48,990 nucleotides of DNA from CAZBYL01 sp964496275 (GTDB taxonomy: Bacteria > Synergistota > Synergistia > Synergistales > Synergistaceae). A model generated the notes under the pieces. That model searched no databases, was not told the DNA's origin, and was given only the letters and a program-made list of their open reading frames with translations. Below are positions 42,131-48,990 of the stretch, in pieces (the first letter of the stretch is position 1; each line of letters opens with the position of its first letter). The stretch is from NCBI GenBank assembly GCA_964496275.1, contig CAZBYL010000010.1:1-48990 (forward strand), read 5' to 3'. The position numbers and the translations under genes are program-made.

Positions 42131-42316
42131 CTGACTTTTGCGGTCTTTAGTGCAGCAAAAACTGCAAAAGCCAGAACAGTATACAATTTCACGAAACTAT
42201 TAGGAACGCTCATTCAAAACCACTTCTCAATCAGACGGAGCAGCCGCGCAGCTTGTACATGGCAGAGTTAAGCCGGGACAAGCCTAATTTTATAGGGTTC
42301 TTATTTTAATACATTT

Positions 42317-43948
42317 TTATTGTTGGGCTCGGCTCTTTGCCTTTCGCCCGACGAATATGTATTTTTGGATAGGACTGGTAGGTTTCTGAGGGTCAGCCAT
42401 ATTCAGTCTTCCTTCCTCAATGAGAGGTTTTAAATATGCTGTAAAGAGGTGACTTCTGCTCTTAATGCCAAAGTGTTCCTGTATTTCTTTTCTTGTTCGC
42501 GGCTGCCTGCAAAAGAGAAGCAGCGTTTCATCTGACAGTTCTTCGGCATGTTCGGTGTTACCATTATCTTGTTCGGCATTAGTGTTTTTAGATACACTGG
42601 TATCAGTGTTTGGTAACGCGTCTTGCACTGTTGATTTAACAGCATGTTCGGCAGCATGTTCGGTTAATACGTTTACTTGCTCTGCTGTGCCCTGTTTTAA
42701 AAAAGCCGGATGTATAAAAATAGTTGCTGAAAAGGTAAGGTGCCCTTCGTCAGTATAAAACTCGGGACGCGGTGAGCCGTTGACTTCAAGCGCCTCAAGT
42801 ATTTTGGAGAAACCGGTATTACGCCCCTCTGTAAGATGGATAGCTTTCAAGAAATCACCGATTCTGCGATTGCGGTAGCGTCTGGATCGAACCCTAAATG
42901 TACGGAGGTCTTCCTGGGTGACAGACCTATCCGGTCCGGGAGTGTTGTGGATTTCAATACGGTTGTCCAACACTCTGACTTCGATGGGTTCAGCTTCGTT
43001 ATATGCCTTATGGTAGATAGCATTTGCAAGAGCTTCTTCAATTGCCACATACGGATAATTGAAAAAACGGTCAGCTTCTGCTCTGTCAGGGCGCTTGATT
43101 ATTCGTTCCTGAATATAACGGTCCTTAATATACTGCAAAGCAAGTGTGAGCTGCCTATGTAGTGGTCCGTCAAATGTTTTTTCATTTATGATATTGCCGC
43201 CTAGGCCCTCAGGAAAGTCAACAACATCTATCTGAGCGCACCTGAAAAATTTTCTTGGCATGTCGCTGAAAAAAAGTAACGCGACATTTTTGGGTTTCGT
43301 ATATTCAGGCAACGTGCCGGAGATTTCTAGATTACGGCATATTTCCACAACATCCATCTTATCACTTTGATTGTATAAAGCGCTTCCTGCCTCATGCAAA
43401 TAACTCAACAGCAAGTCTCTGTTGATATCGCCCATCGAGGCGTTGTGGTTCACTCTGTCATCAAACGGGGTAACGTTCGCAAGGCCGAATAAATCTTTTA
43501 TCTCCGCATCAGAAGGTTTCACAGTGTTTGAAAACTTACGTATCCAATATACGCGTTCTTTATCCTCTTTTGACATTGTCCTGGGTGAAGAATATGGACG
43601 AATGGAACCGCCCGGAGCCCATATTATGATCAGCTTTTTATTCTCGAAATCGGCTACTTCCACAACAGGAGAATAATCAGGGCGGATAAGCTTGCATTTA
43701 TTCAACATGTCTTTTTGGAAGCGATCTATGGAATCTACTGACACTCCCTTTATGGGGCGAACAGGTTTACCGTTTTCTTCCTCAACACCGATGACTATGT
43801 ATCCGCCGCCCCAGTTGTCGAAATCATTTGCATAGGCGCAAATTGTTTTCAGCGACGCTTCCGCATCCCATGTAGTTTTGAATTCTATTCGTGCCCACTC
43901 TACCGTCGTACCGGAGAGTAAGTTTTCTACATTCGTGAGAATTGGCAT
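42317..43948 (-). CDS. AlbA_2/Schlafen-type putative ATP-binding regulator
   Basis: A 543-residue protein. Residues about 15-140 form an AlbA_2 (divergent AAA_4) domain (EFKTTWDAEASLKTICAYAND, GGGYIVIGVEEENG). The middle holds an HATPase_c_4-like segment (AIEEALANAIYHKAY, IEIHNTPGPD). A hydrophilic, probably unfolded linker with repeated TEHAEEL/TEHAAEHA words leads to a C-terminal winged helix (TRKEIQEHFGIKSRSHLF). Proteins of this type are often called RecG-like helicases in error; their role in transcription control or phage defence is poorly known. It is transcribed alone and flanked by operons of other function. Confidence 0.8.
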   Translation of the reverse strand: MPILTNVENLLSGTTVEWARIEFKTTWDAEASLKTICAYANDFDNWGGGYIVIGVEEENGKPVRPIKGVSVDSIDRFQKDMLNKCKLIRPDYSPVVEVADFENKKLIIIWAPGGSIRPYSSPRTMSKEDKERVYWIRKFSNTVKPSDAEIKDLFGLANVTPFDDRVNHNASMGDINRDLLLSYLHEAGSALYNQSDKMDVVEICRNLEISGTLPEYTKPKNVALLFFSDMPRKFFRCAQIDVVDFPEGLGGNIINEKTFDGPLHRQLTLALQYIKDRYIQERIIKRPDRAEADRFFNYPYVAIEEALANAIYHKAYNEAEPIEVRVLDNRIEIHNTPGPDRSVTQEDLRTFRVRSRRYRNRRIGDFLKAIHLTEGRNTGFSKILEALEVNGSPRPEFYTDEGHLTFSATIFIHPAFLKQGTAEQVNVLTEHAAEHAVKSTVQDALPNTDTSVSKNTNAEQDNGNTEHAEELSDETLLLFCRQPRTRKEIQEHFGIKSRSHLFTAYLKPLIEEGRLNMADPQKPTSPIQKYIFVGRKAKSRAQQ

Positions 43949-44150
43949 GTCGTCCCGCTCCCTTCCGAATCGCTTAACATTTTACCATTTGGAAAGGAAA
44001 AATGTAAAAATCGGAGTTTTCCATCTGTCCTGAAACCTTGTGCAGTGCGTTTGCCGCATATGTACGTTCACCAAAGTATAGGTCTGTTCCATTCTTTGAG
44101 ACTCTTTATTGCCGGACAGGACATGCCCGCCGCGCAGTATAGGTCCCGTC

Positions 44151-45449
44151 CTAAAATTCCAGTGTTAGGTTGCCATCTCCGTCAAAAGAGATGTCGAGCG
44201 GAGTGTTTTCTATATCCGCACCGGCAGAGATGGCTTCGTTGAGCATGTTTTCCGATACGTACACTGTTTCCAGCTCTTTTGTGTTTTTGAGTATCGCAAG
44301 CCGCACCTTTGTAAAGTCTGGGATGCATGAGGTTTTTACTGCTGCGCATATCGCCTCTCTGTCGTTTTGAAGCACCATCGGTATTTTGACGGCGGGAGAC
44401 GCCGTGGAAGTGAGTGCGTTCGGGTATGTCTGTTCCGGATCAATACTTTCAAAGAGAGTTTCCGTTATGAAATCCGCCATGCCTATGCCGTTTGCGTTGC
44501 CGCCGGACACGTCTGTGAGCCGCAGCAGAGCAAGACGCCCGGTGCTGACCTCTCCGTGGAAGTGTTCGTTATTGAAGCGTCCCGTAACGTTTGGGTCATG
44601 GCCTGTGCCGCTTATGTTTTTCCCTATTTCCGTAACGACCATTACGTCGGTTGCTCTGAAAAACGGCAGGGCAAGGTTGGCGTATGCAAAGGTCAGAAGT
44701 TCCGCCTCTTTGTTCGGTATGTCACTCGGAGCTATGGCATGTACGCCGTTTATTTTGCTGTGGCTGTTCTCCGTGAGAGCGACTCCGAAGAGGATTTTTT
44801 CGCAGCCGAGCACCATGCTTCCCGCTTCCTCTATTATTTGGGACATATTCTTGAAGCCGCACTGATGATAACTCTGCGCGCCCTCCTGCTTGCCGAGCCC
44901 TATCGCCATCATCTTCATCAGGCCGCTTTCGTACTTGCCCTTGAACGAGGTGTGCGGTTTGATTCTGTTTATGAGAACGATACCGTCCGCATCGTGGGCA
45001 AATTTGTCTATGCAGAGCGGAGATCCGTTTAAGAGTGTTCCTATCCTGACTGTCTCCATGGACGAACGTATTGGAACTCCCATGCTCTCCTCCGTTATGC
45101 CTATCGTTTCCAGTATGTGTATCTGCCCTTCGGCTGTGGCACCTCCGTGGCTTCCCATCGCCGGGACGATAAATGGCACGGCTCCCGCCTCTTTCAGCAT
45201 ATCGCACACTGTTTTCGTGACGACCGCCATTCTGTCTATGCCTCGGCTTCCGCCCGTGACGGCAATTGACATTCCGGGGGTTATTTTGGCATATTCGGGA
45301 AGCTCAGACACAGCCAGCCTTGTCTCTTTTTCGATATCCTCAATGTGCGTGTTTTCAAATTTCTGATGAACACGAACAACCTTGGGCAGAGGTATGCCTT
45401 TTAAAAGGCTCGATATTTTTTCAGACGGTTTCATGGATAGAATTGTCAT
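44151..45449 (-). CDS. LarA-like (DUF2088) putative nickel-dependent 2-hydroxyacid racemase
   Basis: A 432-residue protein of the lactate racemase LarA N-terminal (DUF2088) family. It has the AVTGGSRGIDR and PAMGSHGGATAEGQ motifs and INRIKPHTSFKGKYESG. LarA uses a pincer nickel cofactor on lactate; relatives racemise or epimerise malate and other 2-hydroxy acids. The biosynthesis genes larB, larC and larE are not in the window. GAGGTG precedes the ATG, which overlaps the DUF1667 stop by 4 bp, so it belongs to the oxidoreductase operon. The substrate is probably the stereoisomer of the hydroxy acid oxidised by those proteins. Confidence 0.8.
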   Translation of the reverse strand: MTILSMKPSEKISSLLKGIPLPKVVRVHQKFENTHIEDIEKETRLAVSELPEYAKITPGMSIAVTGGSRGIDRMAVVTKTVCDMLKEAGAVPFIVPAMGSHGGATAEGQIHILETIGITEESMGVPIRSSMETVRIGTLLNGSPLCIDKFAHDADGIVLINRIKPHTSFKGKYESGLMKMMAIGLGKQEGAQSYHQCGFKNMSQIIEEAGSMVLGCEKILFGVALTENSHSKINGVHAIAPSDIPNKEAELLTFAYANLALPFFRATDVMVVTEIGKNISGTGHDPNVTGRFNNEHFHGEVSTGRLALLRLTDVSGGNANGIGMADFITETLFESIDPEQTYPNALTSTASPAVKIPMVLQNDREAICAAVKTSCIPDFTKVRLAILKNTKELETVYVSENMLNEAISAGADIENTPLDISFDGDGNLTLEF

Positions 45450-45823
45450 CTCTTCACCTCAACATTTCTGGTAACGATAACCTTCGTATCTGTACCGGAA
45501 GGGTTTTCAAGAATTATATCCCCGATGCTTACGGGAGCGTCAAGAGTTATCTTTCTAATCTCCGCCATTACGTCAAATATTTTGTCCAAGGGGATAGGCT
45601 TAACAGTTCTCACGCTTGCTTCAAGAAAATTTCCGCCGCGCACTGTCACGCTTGTGGAGAAAGTTCTCATGGGACTTTCTATCTCCTGTTTAGCCCACAC
45701 CTCGCCGCGCGGACACCTATGTCCGCTTATGCTTATAATGGTATGAGGGCTCTCATCCGTGTACTCCGCCGTTACGGAGCAGCCGTTCGGACATACGACG
45801 CAGGTGAGTTCTTTGACCGTCAT
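45446..45823 (-). CDS. DUF1667 small cysteine protein
   Basis: A 125-residue protein with an N-terminal Cys cluster (CVVCPNGCSV and later HRCPRGEVWA), probably binding an iron-sulfur centre or metal. DUF1667 proteins are nearly always next to GlpA-like and NAD/FAD oxidoreductase genes in anaerobes, as here. It overlaps both neighbours by 4 bp (ATGA). It is likely the small electron-transfer subunit of the same complex. Confidence 0.88.
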   Translation of the reverse strand: MTVKELTCVVCPNGCSVTAEYTDESPHTIISISGHRCPRGEVWAKQEIESPMRTFSTSVTVRGGNFLEASVRTVKPIPLDKIFDVMAEIRKITLDAPVSIGDIILENPSGTDTKVIVTRNVEVKR

Positions 45824-47064
45824 CTCACACGCACCTCCAGCTCTTTTGTTCCGCTTTCGTTTTCAATCGAGACCCAGACCATCTCAGCCGGGTGCAGACG
45901 GGCGTGAGTCTCCTGCTTTATCACTCTGCCGTCGGCGGATATTTCCACAATTCCGTTTCGGGAAGGCGAGCTCACGCGGAAAGCGAGTTTAACTTCGCCG
46001 GAGCGCCCTATTTTCTGAGGCACGACATACCTCACGCCCTCTCCCGCGGAGACCTTCGTATCACACTCCGATTTGCCTTCGGTTTTGAGACCGCGCACAT
46101 ATTCCGACGCGCTCGCTCCCGCCCTCGACGCCTCTTCGGAGACGAAATCAACAAGGTCGTGAACGTGCAGGACGTTGCCGCAGGCGAAAATTCCGTCTAT
46201 ACCTGTCATACAGGCCTCGTCAACCAAAGCGCCCTGGGTGGTATTATCTATAGGCACTCCGGCCTCACGGCTCAATTCGTTTTCCGGTATCAGCCCAACC
46301 GAAAGCAGCAATGTATCGCACTTGATATTTCTCTCCGTTCCGGGAATAGGCGCTCTCTTGTCGTCCACTTCCATAACGGTGATTTCTTCCAGCCTGCCCG
46401 AACCTCTTATATCTGTTACCGTGGTACTCAGATAAAGCGGTATTCCGTAATCGTCGAGACACTGTCTGATATTGCGCGGAAGTCCGCTTGAGTATGGCAG
46501 TATTTCAAAAACGGCCTCAACCTTTGCGCCCTCCAGAGTCATTCTGCGCGCCATGATAAGGCCGATGTCGCCCGACCCCAGAATACAGACATGTCTGCCC
46601 GGCATGATATTTTCCATATTTACAAGATTCTGAGCCATTCCCGCCGTATATACGCCCGCAGGTCTGTCGCCGGGAATGGACAGTGCGCCTCGTGTCCTTT
46701 CGCGGCATCCCATCGCCAATATCACGGCGGAAGCCTCTATCTCCTTAATCTCTCCGCCTCGGCTCACCCGCAATACTTTATCTCCCGACAGATTCAGCGC
46801 TATCGTATTTTCCATAACGCATATACCGAGCTCTTCCTCCATTTCGATATACCGCGCCGCATACTCGGGGCCGGAAAGAGCTTCGCCGAAGGCGTGCAGC
46901 CCAAACCCGTCATGTATGCACTGACCGAGAATTCCTCCGAGAACTCTATCCCGCTCTATCAGTACGATATCGCCGCTTCCCGCCTTTTTCGCCGCTATTG
47001 CCGCGGCAAGACCGGCAGGGCCTCCGCCTATTATCGCTATGTCATGTTTTTCGCGTATCATCAT
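45820..47064 (-). CDS. FAD/NAD-dependent oxidoreductase subunit
   Basis: A 414-residue two-dinucleotide-binding-domain flavoprotein. FAD motif IIGGGPAGLAAAIAA is at the N-terminus, the middle motif VILAMGCRERTRGAL is followed by an NAD site ILGSGDIGLIMARRMTLEGA, and the C-terminal GIFACGNVLHVHD closes the FAD site. There is no CxxxxC redox-active disulfide. It is similar to the middle subunit found with GlpA-like and DUF1667 proteins and with amino-acid dehydrogenase subunit HcnB. It would pass electrons between the GlpA-like flavin and NAD(H) or another carrier. Confidence 0.88.
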   Translation of the reverse strand: MMIREKHDIAIIGGGPAGLAAAIAAKKAGSGDIVLIERDRVLGGILGQCIHDGFGLHAFGEALSGPEYAARYIEMEEELGICVMENTIALNLSGDKVLRVSRGGEIKEIEASAVILAMGCRERTRGALSIPGDRPAGVYTAGMAQNLVNMENIMPGRHVCILGSGDIGLIMARRMTLEGAKVEAVFEILPYSSGLPRNIRQCLDDYGIPLYLSTTVTDIRGSGRLEEITVMEVDDKRAPIPGTERNIKCDTLLLSVGLIPENELSREAGVPIDNTTQGALVDEACMTGIDGIFACGNVLHVHDLVDFVSEEASRAGASASEYVRGLKTEGKSECDTKVSAGEGVRYVVPQKIGRSGEVKLAFRVSSPSRNGIVEISADGRVIKQETHARLHPAEMVWVSIENESGTKELEVRVR

Positions 47065-48560
47065 GCTTCCTCCGCGTTTCTGACATTGCCCGCAAAAAGT
47101 GCGGACTCTTTTTCCCTCAAGCTGTAATCTTCGGGGCGATACCCATATTCGTCCCTCAGCATACGCACTATCTTAGGCGTGCAGAAACCGCCCTGACAGC
47201 GTCCCATACCGTTTCGCGCCCTATACTTTATGCTGACGAGACTCCTCGCACCGAGCGAGTTTTCAATCGCGCGCCTTATCTCTTTTTTCGTAATCTTCTC
47301 GCAGCGGCAGATAACCTCGCCATACTCAGGGTCAAGCGCGATAAGCCGCTCCTGTTCCTCCGGCGGCAGCTCGCAGAAGTGCTCCGCATAACCCTCACGC
47401 TCCGCGATAAAATTATCCTTCGGAACAAGGGTAATTATCCCGCCGGCTATTTCCCGCACCTCTTGCGCAATGGCGGGCGCGCTTGTCAGCCCCGGGCTCT
47501 CTATCCCCACCGCGTTTATAAAACCGGGAAGCGAAGCCGCCTCTTCCAGCACAAAATCCGCGTTTCCTCCGACTTCGGGCGGAGTGCGCTTCGCTCTGTT
47601 TCCCGCAAAACTCCTTATATAGTCGCTTATCTTTATGGAGGGCAAAAGTTTCTGCCCCTCTCTTCTGAGGTCTTCCATTACACATGCCGTTACCTTGTAG
47701 CTCTCGGGAGCGGACTCCGATACGTAGGACGCACTCGGCCCTATCAGGATATTGCCGTCAACCGTTGGGGTGAGGTGAATACCGAGACCCGCGTCCTTTG
47801 CTCCGGGCACGGGGTATATGAGGGTGGAAAGAGTTCCGTTGAGCCTCTTATCCAAAACGTAATACTCACCTCGGCAGGGGTATATCCTAAGACTCTCCCC
47901 TGAATTGCTCTCCGTTACGCCCGCCATAGAGCTTATGCGTCCGCTGGAAAGCCCCGCTGCGTTCACCAGTATTTCGGAACGGAAAATTCTGCCGTCAGCC
48001 GTAGTTACAGTAAAAAGCCCGTTCTCCCTGCCGACGGAGACAACCTCTGTATTGAGAAAGAAATCTGCGCCGTTTTTGTGTGCGTTCTCGGCAAGTGCTA
48101 TCGTAAGGGCGTAGGGCGATATCACCGCGCTTGTGGGGCTCCATACGGCGGCGATTCCCTCCGCTCCCGGCTGAATCCTCCGTATACCCTCCCCGTCAAG
48201 AACCTCAAGCCCGGGGACATTGTTCGCGCGCCCCTGAGCCATCAGCCTCTCTATGCCCGGCAATTCGTCGCTGTCCAATGCCACGGTAAGTTTGCCTATG
48301 CGCTTTATCTTGACCTTGAGTTCGGAGCAAAGTTTATCCATCATGGAGTTTCCGCGAACAGAGAGGCGCGCGCGATTCGTACCGGGTTTATAGTTGATGC
48401 CTGAGTGGAGCACTCCGCTGTTTCGGCAGCTTGTCTCCATACCGACGTCCGGTTCCTTCTCAAGCACGGCAATTTTTATATCAAAACGGGAAAGCTCGCG
48501 GGCAATCGCACTGCCGACGACTCCTCCGCCTATTATCAGAATTTTATAAGTGTCACACAA
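47061..48560 (-). CDS. GlpA-like FAD-dependent dehydrogenase with BFD-type [2Fe-2S] domain
   Basis: A 499-residue DAO-family flavoprotein. FAD motif is IIGGGVVGSAIARELS, with the substrate-side SCRNSGVLHSGINY typical of 2-hydroxyglutarate/glycerol-3-phosphate dehydrogenase relatives. A C-terminal BFD-like domain carries four cysteines (CRCEKITKKE, GRCQGGFC). The likely substrate is glycerol 3-phosphate or a 2-hydroxy acid; the LarA-like partner makes a hydroxy acid more attractive. The start is TTG (complement of 48558-48560), with GGGGGG eight bases upstream. First gene of the four-gene operon. Confidence 0.87.
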   Translation of the reverse strand: MCDTYKILIIGGGVVGSAIARELSRFDIKIAVLEKEPDVGMETSCRNSGVLHSGINYKPGTNRARLSVRGNSMMDKLCSELKVKIKRIGKLTVALDSDELPGIERLMAQGRANNVPGLEVLDGEGIRRIQPGAEGIAAVWSPTSAVISPYALTIALAENAHKNGADFFLNTEVVSVGRENGLFTVTTADGRIFRSEILVNAAGLSSGRISSMAGVTESNSGESLRIYPCRGEYYVLDKRLNGTLSTLIYPVPGAKDAGLGIHLTPTVDGNILIGPSASYVSESAPESYKVTACVMEDLRREGQKLLPSIKISDYIRSFAGNRAKRTPPEVGGNADFVLEEAASLPGFINAVGIESPGLTSAPAIAQEVREIAGGIITLVPKDNFIAEREGYAEHFCELPPEEQERLIALDPEYGEVICRCEKITKKEIRRAIENSLGARSLVSIKYRARNGMGRCQGGFCTPKIVRMLRDEYGYRPEDYSLREKESALFAGNVRNAEEA

Positions 48561-48971
48561 GGTATCCGCCCCCCAAAAAGTTCTGCAAGCACATGTAAAT
48601 ATTTAACGTAACATTATACAGCAATGCTTCGTCTGCGTGATAAAGAAACTCATCGAGAGCCATAAACCTAAAAAAACGCGGCACATTCCGAGACTCAGAA
48701 AATATGAAAAGAAACTGAATAATTTTTCTCTAAAAAATCATTTTTTCATCTTCCATCAAATTCAGTTTTGATTTATAATGATAACGAAAAATATAATTTT
48801 ATGTTCTGAATTACTACATAAAAGTTTATTCTAAATCATCGTTACGTCTGCTGCTAATTATTCTGTGCAGGATACACAGACTGACTGCTCTGCAAACATA
48901 GGGATTGATAATGCCAAATCGGCTGCCTAAATGAATTATAATTTTTTGCTCTCTTCAAAGAGGTGAGGATT
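48561..48971. other. AT-rich intergenic region
   Basis: This 411-bp AT-rich stretch separates the oxidoreductase operon from a divergent gene at the window end. I see no gene in it. TATAAT at 48774-48779 and 48937-48942 are possible -10 boxes, but no good -35 box is at the right distance. A partial resemblance to a Fur box near 48771-48790 is too weak to call. Confidence 0.5.
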
Positions 48972-48990
48972 ATGAGGGTCGCTGTATGCG
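48972..48990 (+). CDS. Start of an unidentified gene, cut by the window end
   Basis: GAGGTGAGG lies just before ATG at 48972, followed by codons for MRVAVC to the end. The ribosome site is strong, so a gene very likely begins here, but six residues do not allow identification. Confidence 0.55.

Noticed and set aside
48765..48795. Possible Fur box in the last intergenic region
   Set aside because: Only one half resembles the consensus; the other half does not match and no iron gene is recognised.

Overview
The window looks like chromosome from a Gram-negative anaerobe of the phylum Synergistota, possibly close to Cloacibacillus or Synergistes. The best single clue is the subtilase at 38256-39914, whose C-terminus (a GGGC motif, a hydrophobic stretch, then RR/ER/KGK) resembles the Synerg-CTERM sorting signal. 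A tripartite tricarboxylate transporter with two binding proteins and an RND efflux set with its own outer-membrane channel agree with this. The genus is a guess.

Layout. (1) 1-3650 is an AT-rich, decayed island behind the 3' end of a tRNA-Thr gene. It holds an integrase fragment, a three-gene HipB-HipS-HipT toxin-antitoxin system with repeated operators, a lone RNase H-like gene and two pieces of IS5-type transposase. (2) 3650-10180 has a membrane metallophosphoesterase, an unusual 11-bp tandem repeat array and a BMP-type (nucleoside-like) ABC importer in divergent halves. (3) 10183-14065 is a minus-strand operon: DHH phosphoesterase, MurG/MGDG-synthase-like glycosyltransferase, sensor kinase and NarL-type regulator. 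(4) 14227-18112 is a plus-strand housekeeping operon: Ppx/GppA, NudC, M48 protease, cobalamin adenosyltransferase and exonuclease III. (5) 18283-31113 is a large catabolic locus. (6) 31552-38110 encodes a TetR regulator and a complete RND efflux pump. (7) 38256-42073 holds the subtilase, a free-standing propeptide-like protein and adenine deaminase. (8) 42317-48560 holds an AlbA/Schlafen-type ATP-binding protein and a four-gene operon with ATGA overlaps: GlpA-like, NAD/FAD oxidoreductase, DUF1667 and LarA-like.

The most interesting part is region 5. On the minus strand, in order, it encodes a sugar-isomerase-fold protein, type I 3-dehydroquinate dehydratase (AroD), a ThDP enzyme, a CoA-acylating aldehyde dehydrogenase, a TctC/TctB/TctA/TctC importer and shikimate dehydrogenase (AroE). 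An HMG-CoA-lyase homologue is divergent, and a shared operator-like motif lies at both main promoters. I propose that these genes form a non-aromatic, oxygen-independent route for quinate or shikimate that copies the chemistry of myo-inositol catabolism. The steps would be dehydrogenation, dehydration to a cyclic 1,2-dione, ThDP-dependent hydrolytic ring opening, CoA acylation and retro-Claisen cleavage. Applying the known IolE/IolD regiochemistry to 3-dehydroquinate predicts homocitryl-CoA, which an HMG-CoA-lyase-type enzyme could split to acetyl-CoA and 2-oxoglutarate. The gene families are seen in the sequence; the pathway is inference.
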